A stretch of 64,000 nucleotides of DNA, taken from the NCBI GenBank assembly GCA_029564595.1, contig JAKQPS010000018.1:15920-79919 (forward strand). Reading direction: 5' to 3'. A program made the translations under genes and the position numbers. Of the stretch, positions 53,105 through 62,724 are shown one piece after another. The notes below the pieces were generated by a model. That model did no database searches, had not been told where the DNA came from, and saw nothing but the letters and a program-made list of their open reading frames with translations. The stretch comes from a bacterium (GTDB lineage: Bacteria > UBP15 > UBA6099). Within the stretch, counting starts at the first letter, position 1, and every line of letters starts with the position of its first letter.

Positions 53105-55000
53105 ATGAATAGAAGAATGCTGAGAAACATTCTTGCGGCAATAGTTCTATGCCTCGGCGCGGCGCTGGCCACAGGCTGCGGCGGCGGCGGCGGCGCGACA
53201 GGCGGCGGAACCCCGGTAGTGAATCCCCCGGCGGACAACAACCAGACTGTGACGCGCACCATCGCGGGCACGGTGTACACCTCGTCCGAGCAAAGCGGCT
53301 CGCGCGCGGCCTCCAGAACCGCCGATGACATTCCGGTGACCAACGCGGCCCTCAAAGCCTATAATGTGACCGACGCGACGAAAACCAACCTCATCACCGC
53401 AGGCGGAACCACAGGAGCGAACGGCGTTTTCTCCGCCACTATTACGATACCGAAAAACACAACACCCAGCATTATTATTGAAGCGCTCATCGGCCCCGCC
53501 GGAGACGCGGGAAACATAAAACTGGCCGTCGAAAGCATCAGCGCCAACAGGACAGGACTTCTCGCAGATAAAGGCACGACAAGGAAAGCCGTGATTTTCG
53601 AGCTGATTCCGGATGTCGCTATGAACACAATCAGCGGCGTTGACAACCTGATGGCCGGAGAGGGAATCGACGCCACTGCGTCGATAACGAACGCGACTCG
53701 GGCGAGAGAACTAGTCAACTACATGTCTTCCATCATTACCGCCTGCCCGAATGTCGGCGCAAACCCGGATTACGACTGCATTCACACACAGATAGGCAAC
53801 ACGCTGGCCGCCACCAACTTGGACGCAGAGGTTGAAAAACTTGTCGAACGCTTGGACACGGCAGCCAAGGTCGCGCTCGGAATCGCAAGCATAAATGAAA
53901 TCATAGCCAACCTCATTGAGCCGGATTATTCGCGCGCGCAGGTGGACGCAATCGTGGAGGTTTTCACGGACGCGGGAGAAAGCGCGCTGAGCACACTGAA
54001 CAATATCGACACGAAACCCAAAGCGGCGGAGTTGTGCGCGGCGATGTCGGACGTCGTAGACGTCTGGGATGCGGCGCACGCGAATACGACCGCAAAGAGG
54101 CTTGCCGTCAAAGACAAGGCGATGGCGGTAAGAAACGGCGAGATTTTCACTTACAGCGACGTTTACAGCGCGATGGGGCTTCTCCGCTCCGGAATGGCGC
54201 AGAAGATTTCCCCGAATGCCGCGGCGGCAGCATCAACGCTTACCACTTCAAACGATATCAACTCAATTATTAGCGCATACGACATCATCCGGGGGATGCT
54301 GATTGAGGTGATGGTAAAGGAAGCCGGAGCGACGCGCGACGAAGCGGCAGACGCCGTCGAAGGACTTCTTGAAGTCCTCGCCGACCTCGGAGAATCTTCG
54401 AACGGAACAGCCTCCTTCGACGCGATAATGGACAACTGGGTGGTAAGCTGGGAGGACGCCACTCTGGCGACCAATCTGATGACAGCTCTCTTCCCGATGG
54501 AAATGGATGTGCGCGCGAAGACCGACCCGCTTATGCTGCTTGCGCATGACATAGCGGATTTGCCGCCCGGATTCTCCGACGCGCAACTTGAGGCAGTCCT
54601 TCTGGACTATCTATCACCGGCGACAACCGCCGCCGCAATGACCCTCTACAACAACAACAAAGGCAAGAACTGCCAGTTCGGCTACACCTTCCCGCCCCTC
54701 TCAATAACTTCCACAGACTGCCCGGACAAAGAGGAAGTCATCAGCCTTATCGAGACTCATTACGAGAAAGACCTGCCCAAGCTCCGCGCGGTCGTGGACG
54801 GAGTTGAAGCGTGGGTGAATCACCCGGACAACGCGATCAACCTCCTCGGTTTGGGGAACTCTTTCAGCAAAGTTGAAACGGTGTACAATTCAATGAAGGC
54901 GTCCACATCAAACAAGAATCAGTTGAGCGAGGCTCTGAATATCGCGGGAGTGAAACCCGAACTTTTCTGGCTCGCCATCAATCTGGAACCTTACATGTGA
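53105..55000 (+). CDS. Gly-rich lipoprotein, cell-surface candidate
   Basis: 631 residues from ATG 53105 (AAAGGGG upstream; ATG 53096 is on top of that site). The signal peptide ends at ALATGC, followed by GGGGG and an ATGGG linker, the same pattern as the lipoprotein at 44112. Residues 45-140 are a carboxypeptidase-regulatory-like beta module (RTIAGTVYTS, GANGVFSATIT). The rest is helical with no recognised domain; two CPNVGANPDYDC and NCQFGYTF-type Cys sites occur. Function unknown. Confidence 0.6.
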   Translation: MNRRMLRNILAAIVLCLGAALATGCGGGGGATGGGTPVVNPPADNNQTVTRTIAGTVYTSSEQSGSRAASRTADDIPVTNAALKAYNVTDATKTNLITAGGTTGANGVFSATITIPKNTTPSIIIEALIGPAGDAGNIKLAVESISANRTGLLADKGTTRKAVIFELIPDVAMNTISGVDNLMAGEGIDATASITNATRARELVNYMSSIITACPNVGANPDYDCIHTQIGNTLAATNLDAEVEKLVERLDTAAKVALGIASINEIIANLIEPDYSRAQVDAIVEVFTDAGESALSTLNNIDTKPKAAELCAAMSDVVDVWDAAHANTTAKRLAVKDKAMAVRNGEIFTYSDVYSAMGLLRSGMAQKISPNAAAAASTLTTSNDINSIISAYDIIRGMLIEVMVKEAGATRDEAADAVEGLLEVLADLGESSNGTASFDAIMDNWVVSWEDATLATNLMTALFPMEMDVRAKTDPLMLLAHDIADLPPGFSDAQLEAVLLDYLSPATTAAAMTLYNNNKGKNCQFGYTFPPLSITSTDCPDKEEVISLIETHYEKDLPKLRAVVDGVEAWVNHPDNAINLLGLGNSFSKVETVYNSMKASTSNKNQLSEALNIAGVKPELFWLAINLEPYM

Positions 55001-55016
55001 GGCGGCGGGCGCGTTA

Positions 55017-55652
55017 ATGTTCAAAAACAAAACACTTGCTACGTTAGTTGCGGTTGCGATAATTGTTTCAGCGGCGGCTTTCGCCGCGCGGTCGAACGCG
55101 GAAGCGGCGAAAACCTTTCCCGCGCAGTTCGAACGTTTCACCAAAATATACCCCCAATCGATATGGGACAGAGGAAAGCGCGTCTCCTTCATGTACGGAA
55201 AGCGCTCGACGATACCCGTCGGGCTGGAACTGCCGGTCGTCCGAGGCGACGAAGTCATAGGCATCTTCAAGTGCTCTTCCATAGGAACGATGAACATTCA
55301 CGGGTACTTCGGCTCGCACTCCAAAGACATCATTTTGAAAAAGAGCGACGCGATACTGTCGCCGCTCCCCGACGCCCTGCCCGTCAGAAACCCTAACAAC
55401 AGCATCGGAACCACCCTGTTCGCGTCGCAAACCGCGACAAAACTTTGGCTTGTGGTCGACCGAGGCTCAGGCGACGGCTTGGACGCCGATTCCAAAGCCG
55501 CCGCCTTTCTGGACGGGGTTTACGTCGGATACTACACAATATCCTTCCTCGGACGCTCCATTTCATACGGAACCCTAGCGCGGGAAGCGATATTTCCGCT
55601 CCACCGCCTCGACGACATCGTCATAGACTTCTCCCAGCGCCCTGAGCAATGA
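55017..55652 (+). CDS. Small exported protein of unknown function
   Basis: 211 residues. An N-terminal signal peptide (about 1-28, FKNKTLATLVAVAIIVSAAAFAA) precedes a beta-rich domain with few Cys. It begins 17 bp after the lipoprotein stop, so the two are cotranscribed and the lipoprotein/exported pair may form one surface unit. No family is recognised. Confidence 0.55.
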   Translation: MFKNKTLATLVAVAIIVSAAAFAARSNAEAAKTFPAQFERFTKIYPQSIWDRGKRVSFMYGKRSTIPVGLELPVVRGDEVIGIFKCSSIGTMNIHGYFGSHSKDIILKKSDAILSPLPDALPVRNPNNSIGTTLFASQTATKLWLVVDRGSGDGLDADSKAAAFLDGVYVGYYTISFLGRSISYGTLAREAIFPLHRLDDIVIDFSQRPEQ

Positions 55653-55920
55653 CAAGCCGCGACTCTTTCGCGCGATTTCCAGTCTGACAACAATACCCGG
55701 GCGCTTCTTTATTGCGCGGCATCATCTTATGTCCTACTGACAGCAAAACCTTGAAAATCAGCGATTTTCGGCTTGCCGGCGGGCGAATTTGCGAGCGCGC
55801 TGGAATTACTGAAAAAAAACATTGTGACCGAGCAGCATTTGTGATATTGTGCGGGCAAAGCATCATGCCCCTGAGGGGCGGGAATTGAAAACCGGACGCC
55901 GCGCATGGAGGAATGCGACT

Positions 55921-57075
55921 ATGTTGAACTTTGATTTGTCAGAAGAACAGAACATCATCAGAAGCACAATACGGGATTTTGCGGAGAACGAGATAGCCCC
56001 GATCGCGCGCGAACTGGACGAGAAAGAGGAGTTCTCCTTAGAACTGACAAAGAAAATGGCGGGCGTCGGCCTGTTCGGAATGTTCCTGCCCGAAAAATAC
56101 GGCGGGTCGGCGATGGATTACACGTCGTACATCATAGCGGTCGAGGAAGTGGCGAGGGTGGACGGCTCTCAGGCCGCAACCGTGGCGGCGGGCAACTCTC
56201 TCGGCATCGGCCCCATCTACTATTTCGGCAGCGAGAAACAGAAGATGGATTGGCTGCCGAAACTCTGCAGCGGCGAAGGGCTGGCCGCGTTCGGGCTTAC
56301 GGAGCCGGAGGCAGGCTCGGACGCTCAGGCGTCCAAGACGACCGCCAAACTGCGCAACGGCGAATGGGTCTTAAACGGCAGCAAAATATTCATCACAAAC
56401 GCGGGCACGGAGATGTCGCTGGTGTCCACCATTCAGGCTATCACGGGCACGCGCGAGGACGGTCGCAACGAAATGAGCTGCATCCTCGTGCCGAACGGCA
56501 CTCCCGGCTTCGAGGCGAAAACAATGCACGGGAAGATGATGTGGCGCTCGTCAAACACGTGCGAGCTGTATTTCGACGACTGCCGCGTGCCGGAAGAAAA
56601 CATTCTCGGACGGCGCGGAGACGGTTTCAAACAGATGCTCGAAACGCTCGACGGCGGCAGGCTGAGCATAGCGGCTATGGGCCTTGGCGGCGCTCAGGGC
56701 GCTTTCGAAAAAGCTCTCAAGTATTCTCAGGAAAGATACCAGTTCGGAGTGCCGATCTCGCGCTTTCAGGCGAACGCCTTCAAACTCGCGGACATGGCCA
56801 CCGAAATCGAGGCCGCAAGAAACCTTCTCTACAAGGCTTGCTGGCTGAAAAGCAAAGGAAAACAGTATTCAAAGCTGGCGGCGATGGCGAAACTATATTG
56901 CTCGGAAGTGATGAGCCGCGTCGTCAATCAGGCCGTTCAGATTCACGGCGGATACGGACTGATGAAGGAATACGACATAGAGAGATACTACCGCGATCAG
57001 AAGCTGCTCGAAATCGGCGAAGGCACGTCCGAAATCCAGCGGATTGTCATATCGCGCCATATAGGTTGCAGATAG
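55921..57075 (+). CDS. Acyl-CoA dehydrogenase
   Basis: 384 residues from ATG 55921 (GGAGG upstream; the in-frame start 55849 lies in non-coding sequence). Standard ACAD layout: N-terminal helical domain FDLSEEQNIIRSTIRDFAE, GLTEPEAGSDAQ (about 132-143, FAD contact), and the C-terminal IHGGYGLMKEYDIERYYRD with catalytic-position Glu in IGEGTSEIQR. The substrate is unpredictable; a short/branched acyl-CoA type fits length and the IGEGTSEIQ form. No electron-transfer flavoprotein is nearby. It could serve the thiolase-like operon's pathway, but it is 50 kb away. Confidence 0.9.
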   Translation: MLNFDLSEEQNIIRSTIRDFAENEIAPIARELDEKEEFSLELTKKMAGVGLFGMFLPEKYGGSAMDYTSYIIAVEEVARVDGSQAATVAAGNSLGIGPIYYFGSEKQKMDWLPKLCSGEGLAAFGLTEPEAGSDAQASKTTAKLRNGEWVLNGSKIFITNAGTEMSLVSTIQAITGTREDGRNEMSCILVPNGTPGFEAKTMHGKMMWRSSNTCELYFDDCRVPEENILGRRGDGFKQMLETLDGGRLSIAAMGLGGAQGAFEKALKYSQERYQFGVPISRFQANAFKLADMATEIEAARNLLYKACWLKSKGKQYSKLAAMAKLYCSEVMSRVVNQAVQIHGGYGLMKEYDIERYYRDQKLLEIGEGTSEIQRIVISRHIGCR

Positions 57076-57145
57076 CTGCGCAGCCCGGCTTTTTCACGCC
57101 GCATATACCCATGCCAACTATACGGCTTCGCATGCGTTGGTTATG

Positions 57146-59815
57146 CTATTTCTTGCCGTCCGACAACTCCAGAAGATAGGTTCCGATTTCCCACTTGGAG
57201 AGAGAAGCCTGCGCGGTTCCGGCGTTGACGCGGAGCGCGCCGCCCTTTTCGTCCTCGGTGATATTCGTCTTTCTCGCGCGGGCAATAGCCGGGCCGGGAT
57301 TGCTGAATCTTAGTTTCGAGCCGTCGCCGAGCGCGTCATAAACGCGCGCCACAAGCGCGTCGGATTTCTCCGCTTTCTTCAAAGCGACCATGATTGCGGC
57401 GGCGTCTTCCCCCGCGCTGAAAAGAGATGCCGACCTTCCGAGCGGCCCTTTGGCTTTGCACCTCGCAAGCGCAACCGCAGGCGTATTGAACTCGACCCCC
57501 GCGCGCGGCAATGAGGCAGCCTTCCAGTCTCCGGCGTGCGGATATATCGCGTATCTGAAAGAGTGCATGCCGCGCTCCCAGCATTCTGCGGGCTTGGTCA
57601 TCGCGATGAAAGGAGCCAGATGGTCCGGCGTGAACACGCCTTTCATGCTCATCCCGCCCTCGCTAGACCATTCTCTGAGAGTTATCCCGTGATGCTCGTA
57701 GAGCGCCCATTCGGCGTGTCCGAGTCCCTTCTTCATGATTTCTTTAGCCTCCACGGACGCGCGAAGGATGCTCGCCATATTGCGCGCAAGATACCTCAGG
57801 TACGCCGCCGAGAAAACAGAAACGCTCCTGAACAGAACCAGCCCCATGCAGTCTGTTTCCGCGTCCATTCCGGGATTGCCGGAGTTCAGGACGGCGAGGC
57901 CGCGTTTCCCGCTTGAAATGTCAACCCAGTTCTGCGCGCACCAGTGTCCGGGATTGCGCGGCTCGGAATAGAAAGGCGTCTCGAACACAGGCTTCCCGCC
58001 CGCCGCCGCGCCGAACATCGCCTTGACGCGCATGTCCCTTCCTTTGAAATCGATGTCCGTCTCAAAGTCAACGCGGCGCGAACCCGCTTCAAGATAAACG
58101 CGCTGAACGCGGTCCATGTCTTTGTGTCGGCCTCTCGCCTCGAACCCTGCTCGCACAGGCCCGCTCTCGATGAGCCTTATCGTTGACCTGTAGCGTTTGC
58201 CCTCCCACGCCTCTCCCGTCTTCTGCACAGTCCACAGGTTGCCCGCGTCCTCTTCGGCCAGAAGCTCGTTGCCCAGATAGCGCGAGCAGTCGAGCGTTTC
58301 CCGCCCCGTCTCCTTGTCAAACACGGACACCAAGCAGCCTGTGCGCGGGTCCAGAGTCACCCTGAGATATTCATTTTCCATGCAGAGTTCAGAAACGCTC
58401 AGGTCCGAAGGTTTCGGAACTCCCCCGCGCTGCGATTTTGCTCTCGGTTTGATGTTCAAGACCGCAAAGCCCATCGCGGGAAGAATCGCATGAACAAGGA
58501 CATGGCCGTCCGAGAGCTGGCAATGCAGAGGCTCGCCCGCCGGGCCGACCGCCGAGAATGTTTCGCAGTCCGCTATGTCCCCCAAGCTTTCCGTCGGGAT
58601 GCGAAGCAATGCGCGCCGCTCCCAGTTAAGACTGTTGAAAGCGACGAAAGGAACTCCCGCCCCGCGTGTGTCCGCGAGCGCGGCTAGTTTTTCGCGCGCC
58701 GCCGCTCCAGCTTCTTCTATCGCCGCCATCGCCTCGGAGTATCTCCTCAGCGTGTTGCGGTAAACTTTATCCGTGCCAGTGCCGCATACGATATCGTGAA
58801 AATCATTTGTCAGAATCAGTTCCCACGCGGAATCAAGTTTCTCCTTCGGATACTCCGCGCCGCGAGACCACGCGATAGCAGACCACTTTTCAGCGTCCAT
58901 AATCGCGTATTGCGATTTTCTGCAGAGGCGTTTAACCTTTTCCCTTGACTCGTAGCAACCGGTCAACAGCGGATTCAACTCGCCGGAGACTACTGGAAAT
59001 TCTCCGCCCGACTCTTCGCGAAGCTCATCGAAGAAACGCCTCGGCAGCGAAAACTCCACTTTCGGAGAGCCGCCGCCCGCCCGCCACTTGCTCAACATAT
59101 TCGACCACTTCCGCGCCGGCGGCGTGAAGTCCGAGCCGAAGGGGAACATGAGAGTGGAAGAATCCGTCCGGTCGCCCTCATAGTCCGCGCGGGTAAGCAG
59201 TTCGCTCTTGAACGCCGCGAAGCTTGCCGCGCTGAGAGAAGGCGGCGAGAACCCTATGTAATGCGCCGCCCACCAGTTGCTCAACAGCTTCGTGCCGTCC
59301 GGCGACTCCCACAAGAAATGAATCGGCTCCGCCGAGTCCCTCCAGTTCTGCACGCCGCGCGCGAACACGAACTGCCGCATCCCGGCCCGCGCCGCTATCT
59401 GCGCGAACTGCGCCGGATGCCCGAATCCGTCTATCTCCCAGGCAGTTTCCACCTTCCCGCCAACTTCGTCCTCAAGGAATTTTTTTCCATAGACATACTG
59501 CCGGGCGAGAGCTTCCCCAGTCGGGATGTTTTCGTCAGGGGAACACAACGTTCCGCCGACAAGCTCTATCCGCCCCTCTTTCACATAGCGGGATATCTTC
59601 TCGCGCGTCTCCGGCCTCGAACGCCAGTAAGGCCGAAGCGCAAGCGCCTGATCTATCACATAGGTGAACTCCTCGTCGGCGTCCAACATTTCCAGCGCCC
59701 TGTCCAGAATCTCCGCGACATCCTCGTTGTATCCTTCCTCAGTCTTCCACCACTCGACATCGAAATGATAATGCGGAACCGCGTGTATCTTTTTTATCCT
59801 GTTCTTTGCGCTCAT
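57146..59815 (-). CDS. Glycoside hydrolase family 38 alpha-mannosidase
   Basis: 889 residues; ATG follows GGGGAGA. GH38 hallmarks: HAVPHYHFDVEWWKTEEGY (metal-ligand His pair and Asp, about 11-29), VGGTLCSPDENIPTGEAL, WEIDGFGHPAQ (nucleophile-type Asp near 148) and the C-terminal beta-sandwich with LVSVFDKETGRE and GLYEHHGITLREWS. No signal peptide, so intracellular. Length and these motifs agree with bacterial/archaeal mannosidases. It degrades alpha-mannosides from N-glycan-like or glycoconjugate material. Confidence 0.85.
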   Translation of the reverse strand: MSAKNRIKKIHAVPHYHFDVEWWKTEEGYNEDVAEILDRALEMLDADEEFTYVIDQALALRPYWRSRPETREKISRYVKEGRIELVGGTLCSPDENIPTGEALARQYVYGKKFLEDEVGGKVETAWEIDGFGHPAQFAQIAARAGMRQFVFARGVQNWRDSAEPIHFLWESPDGTKLLSNWWAAHYIGFSPPSLSAASFAAFKSELLTRADYEGDRTDSSTLMFPFGSDFTPPARKWSNMLSKWRAGGGSPKVEFSLPRRFFDELREESGGEFPVVSGELNPLLTGCYESREKVKRLCRKSQYAIMDAEKWSAIAWSRGAEYPKEKLDSAWELILTNDFHDIVCGTGTDKVYRNTLRRYSEAMAAIEEAGAAAREKLAALADTRGAGVPFVAFNSLNWERRALLRIPTESLGDIADCETFSAVGPAGEPLHCQLSDGHVLVHAILPAMGFAVLNIKPRAKSQRGGVPKPSDLSVSELCMENEYLRVTLDPRTGCLVSVFDKETGRETLDCSRYLGNELLAEEDAGNLWTVQKTGEAWEGKRYRSTIRLIESGPVRAGFEARGRHKDMDRVQRVYLEAGSRRVDFETDIDFKGRDMRVKAMFGAAAGGKPVFETPFYSEPRNPGHWCAQNWVDISSGKRGLAVLNSGNPGMDAETDCMGLVLFRSVSVFSAAYLRYLARNMASILRASVEAKEIMKKGLGHAEWALYEHHGITLREWSSEGGMSMKGVFTPDHLAPFIAMTKPAECWERGMHSFRYAIYPHAGDWKAASLPRAGVEFNTPAVALARCKAKGPLGRSASLFSAGEDAAAIMVALKKAEKSDALVARVYDALGDGSKLRFSNPGPAIARARKTNITEDEKGGALRVNAGTAQASLSKWEIGTYLLELSDGKK

Positions 59816-59989
59816 ATCGTTCTCCCCGGAATAAATGCTTCTTAAGTCTCTTATTCATATTACTTCCGCGCCGAGACTTTTGGCAATAGACGAATGCCCG
59901 CAAAAACAAAGCCGCGCGCCGGAAAACATTTTATTGATAATCCGGCGTTTCTCTGTTAATCTCTACTTCACATCATCACGGAGGCTAGA

Positions 59990-60700
59990 ATGAGAAAGCT
60001 AACAGTCCTTCTTGCGTTCATGACACTCTTGGCGACCGGAGCGGTATCCGCAATCGCCGAACAATCCGCGCCCTCTTCCCGCGCTATCCCTCAAGAAATA
60101 TCAAGGTTCAACATCAAGGACATATACGGAAGAATCATTCCCGCCGAGCAGCTCGAAGACTGGATAATCGTCTACGGGTTCGGCAACGAAAAAAACGCCA
60201 TGACGATGGTCGGCTGGCTGAAAGAGATAACGCTCGCTTATCCGGACACCAAAGGCGTAATGTTCGTCTGTATCGCCGAAACAAGCAAGTATCCAAAAGT
60301 AATGGGGCCGATGGTCCGGCGCGTGCTCAAAAAAGAATACGAGCAGGAACTTGAGACTCTGGGAAAGAAGCTTGAGGAAAAAGGTTTCAAGCAGGAAAAA
60401 CCGCTGGACGAAAAATACATTATGATAGCGGACACTAGCGGAGCGTACTATAACCACTTCGGAATAGGAGACGGCAAGGACGACGCGCACGTGTTCATAT
60501 TCGACGGCAACCATGCCCCGCGCGCCTACTTCAGCGAATACTCGGAAGAAATGAAGACGACGCTCGCCAGTCTTCTTGCCGAGCGCGAGGAAAAACAGAA
60601 GTTCGCGGCCATTCAGATGAGCGCGAAAAAGAAAAACATATTTAGGAAATACGCTCTGATTGGAGCAGCCGTCGCGGCCGGCGTTTTGCTCTTCGACTGA
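59990..60700 (+). CDS. Exported thioredoxin-fold-like protein with C-terminal hydrophobic tail
   Basis: 236 residues. The signal peptide covers about 1-23 (LLAFMTLLATGAVSAIAEQ). The mature part has a redoxin-like order (RFNIKDIYGRIIP, WIIVYGFGNEKN, VMFVCIAE, HVFIFDGNHAPRAYF), but lacks a CXXC pair, having only one Cys, so redox chemistry is unlikely. The tail KYALIGAAVAAGVLLFD could be a transmembrane anchor. ATG follows GGAGG. Function unknown. Confidence 0.55.
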   Translation: MRKLTVLLAFMTLLATGAVSAIAEQSAPSSRAIPQEISRFNIKDIYGRIIPAEQLEDWIIVYGFGNEKNAMTMVGWLKEITLAYPDTKGVMFVCIAETSKYPKVMGPMVRRVLKKEYEQELETLGKKLEEKGFKQEKPLDEKYIMIADTSGAYYNHFGIGDGKDDAHVFIFDGNHAPRAYFSEYSEEMKTTLASLLAEREEKQKFAAIQMSAKKKNIFRKYALIGAAVAAGVLLFD

Positions 60701-60769
60701 AAACCGCGAAACTATTTAGAGATTTGCTGAATTCGACGACATAGACGAAAAAATGTGGAGGACACACTA

Positions 60770-60955
60770 ATGGCGACAAGTTGGGAAAGCTTGAAGGGAA
60801 TGGTGGAAGCCGGTTCCTCGGATTATTACAAGTTCATGGAAGGAAACAACGCCGCCGGAACGCGCGTGCGCAAATCTCTCATGGAAATCAAGAAGTACTG
60901 CGACCAGATGAGAAAAGACATTCAGGACGAGAGAAACAGCCGCGCGGAGAAATAA
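60770..60955 (+). CDS. Histone H1-like Hc1-family protein
   Basis: 61 residues from ATG 60770 (GGAGGA upstream). The sequence YYKFMEGNNAAGTRVRKSLM (23-42) followed by a basic helix matches the Hc1-type N-terminal signature (kF-EGN-AAGtRaRk). It lacks the long Lys/Ala tail of chlamydial Hc1, so it is a short form. Hc1 proteins bind DNA and condense the nucleoid; short homologues occur in many bacteria. It lies 70 bp after the preceding gene. Confidence 0.75.
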   Translation: MATSWESLKGMVEAGSSDYYKFMEGNNAAGTRVRKSLMEIKKYCDQMRKDIQDERNSRAEK

Positions 60956-60967
60956 AACCCGCGCGCG

Positions 60968-62296
60968 TCACTCCAGCGTGTATATCTGGTTCAAATAATT
61001 TATTGCGAACTCTTTAGCCGTCGCGCGGTCGGGCAGCGTAGCCATAACTCCGTACATGACGGCTTCCTGCGACAGTTTTTTAGCGTCGATGCCCCTGACC
61101 TCTTCCACAGCCGCCGCAAGATCGGCTATAAACGCGTCCGCCACCACTGAATGGAACGGCGATACCGTCATGTGCAGACTGGCCGGAAGTTGCTGCTTCT
61201 CGACAAGCCAGTTCTTCTCCTTCAAGGCGTCCGAGAGAGCATAGACGTTCACGGTGTCGCTCGCGAACGCGAACACCGACGCAGATGGAGAGCCGAGAAC
61301 CTTCATATCCGGCATCGCGTTTATCTCTTCAATCAGCTTGCGGGTGGTCTTCATCGCGATGTCCGCCAGCTTCATATAGCCGCTTTCGCCGAGGAAGTTC
61401 ATCACCGCCCACGCTGCGGCTATCGCCCCGCCGGGACGCGCTCCGGACAATGTGGATGTGCCATATACCCCGCCCGGAAAATCCGCGTGCGCGAAATATT
61501 GTTTCTTCCGCCTCTCGCTGTCCCTGTAGAGTACCGCAGAGCAACCCTTAGGACAGAATCCGTATTTGTGGAGGTCGGCCGACATCGATGTAACGCCGGG
61601 AACGCTGAAATCGAAAGCCGGAACTTCATATCCGAGTTTAGAAACGAAAGGCAATATTAACCCGCCCAGACAGGCGTCCACATGCAGCCAGATTCCGCGC
61701 TCCTGCGCAATCTCTCCCAATTCCGAGATGGAATCGACCACCCCGTGAGGATACGTCGGAGCGGAAGCCACTATGAGAATTGTGTTCTCGTTCAGCTCGC
61801 CTTTCATGGCGTCCACATTTGCCCTGAAATCTTTGCCCACCGGAACCCTCACCGGTTTCAATCCGAGATAGTGGCAAGCCTTATCCCACGCGGGATGCGC
61901 GGTCGAAGGGGCCAGAAGTTCCGGGGCTGTGACGCCGGGCCTCTTCTCGCGGGCATAGTCCCTTGCGGTCTTCACCGCCATAAGGATGCTCTCGCTGCCT
62001 CCGCAGGTCAGGCTGCCCACCGTCTTAGCGTCTCCGCCCAGCAACCCTGCTGTCATCGCGATGACTTCCGTCTCCATCTTCTTAAGGCTCGGAAACGCGA
62101 AGGGGCTTAATCCATTTTCCATGAAATACATCGCATACGCTTCCTTGGCCACTTCCAGAACGGTGTCTCCCGCGTTGTATATCAGGCTGAACATCCGTCC
62201 GTTGCGCCAGTCGGCGTCTCCGCTTTTCATCTCGTTCATTTTCTCGAAAAGCAATTTCCGGGGAGTCCCTTCCTTCGGCAGTCTAAGCTCTTTCAT
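60968..62296 (-). CDS. PLP-dependent decarboxylase/sphingosine-1-phosphate lyase-like enzyme
   Basis: 442 residues from ATG 62296 (GGAGG upstream; longer start 62350 unlikely). Group II PLP-decarboxylase fold: TCGGSESILMAVKTARD (about 95-111), substrate-binding STAHPAWDKA, VDACLGGLILPF (Asp for the pyridine ring), and the PLP Lys in SMSADLHKYGFCPKG. The family includes glutamate/tyrosine decarboxylases and sphingosine-phosphate lyase; the length and SADLHKYG motif are like the lyase branch. Bacterial members often act on phosphorylated amino alcohols or amino acids. It is convergent with the Hc1 gene. Confidence 0.8.
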   Translation of the reverse strand: MKELRLPKEGTPRKLLFEKMNEMKSGDADWRNGRMFSLIYNAGDTVLEVAKEAYAMYFMENGLSPFAFPSLKKMETEVIAMTAGLLGGDAKTVGSLTCGGSESILMAVKTARDYAREKRPGVTAPELLAPSTAHPAWDKACHYLGLKPVRVPVGKDFRANVDAMKGELNENTILIVASAPTYPHGVVDSISELGEIAQERGIWLHVDACLGGLILPFVSKLGYEVPAFDFSVPGVTSMSADLHKYGFCPKGCSAVLYRDSERRKKQYFAHADFPGGVYGTSTLSGARPGGAIAAAWAVMNFLGESGYMKLADIAMKTTRKLIEEINAMPDMKVLGSPSASVFAFASDTVNVYALSDALKEKNWLVEKQQLPASLHMTVSPFHSVVADAFIADLAAAVEEVRGIDAKKLSQEAVMYGVMATLPDRATAKEFAINYLNQIYTLE

Positions 62297-62658
62297 GATA
62301 AACCTCCGCTGTCCGTCATTCGTTGCCAACGAAACGTAAGCATAACACAATACGCCCCTTTCATGCTATCCGCATGGCAAATCAGAGCCGGATTGCGGCA
62401 GCAAAAAACTACTGAAATCTCAAATCGACATTTAGCGCGCGGAAAATATTGTTAACTCGAATTTTTAACGCGGAGCGATCCCAATTTAGCCTTTTGGCGT
62501 TGCTGAAAAATAAATATTGTATCGGATACGCTTATTTCGCTATTTTCATGTATAATAATAATAGGAAAAATCAATAGCGCAGATAAGCTCGATTACTAAA
62601 ACTGATGATTGAGGCCGCTTTTTTCAATTATTTAGGTAGCTGAATAAATAAATAACGC
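62297..62658. other. AT-rich intergenic region, no gene seen
   Basis: 362 bp with no credible ORF. An isolated extended -10 box (TGTATAAT) sits near 62549-62556, with no clear -35. It may serve a leader for the following small gene or a short RNA, but I see no hairpin of note. Confidence 0.4.
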
Positions 62659-62687
62659 TTGACAAATGATAACAGTTTGAATACGAT
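62659..62687 (+). promoter_or_regulatory. Sigma70 promoter of the small protein gene
   Basis: Consensus -35 TTGACA (62659-62664), 17-nt spacer, -10 TACGAT (62682-62687, four of six). Transcription would start near 62694, leaving a short leader with AAGGAGG at 62714-62720. Confidence 0.7.
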
Positions 62688-62724
62688 GGAATGGAAATTA
62701 TGGATTATAGGTTAAGGAGGAAAT

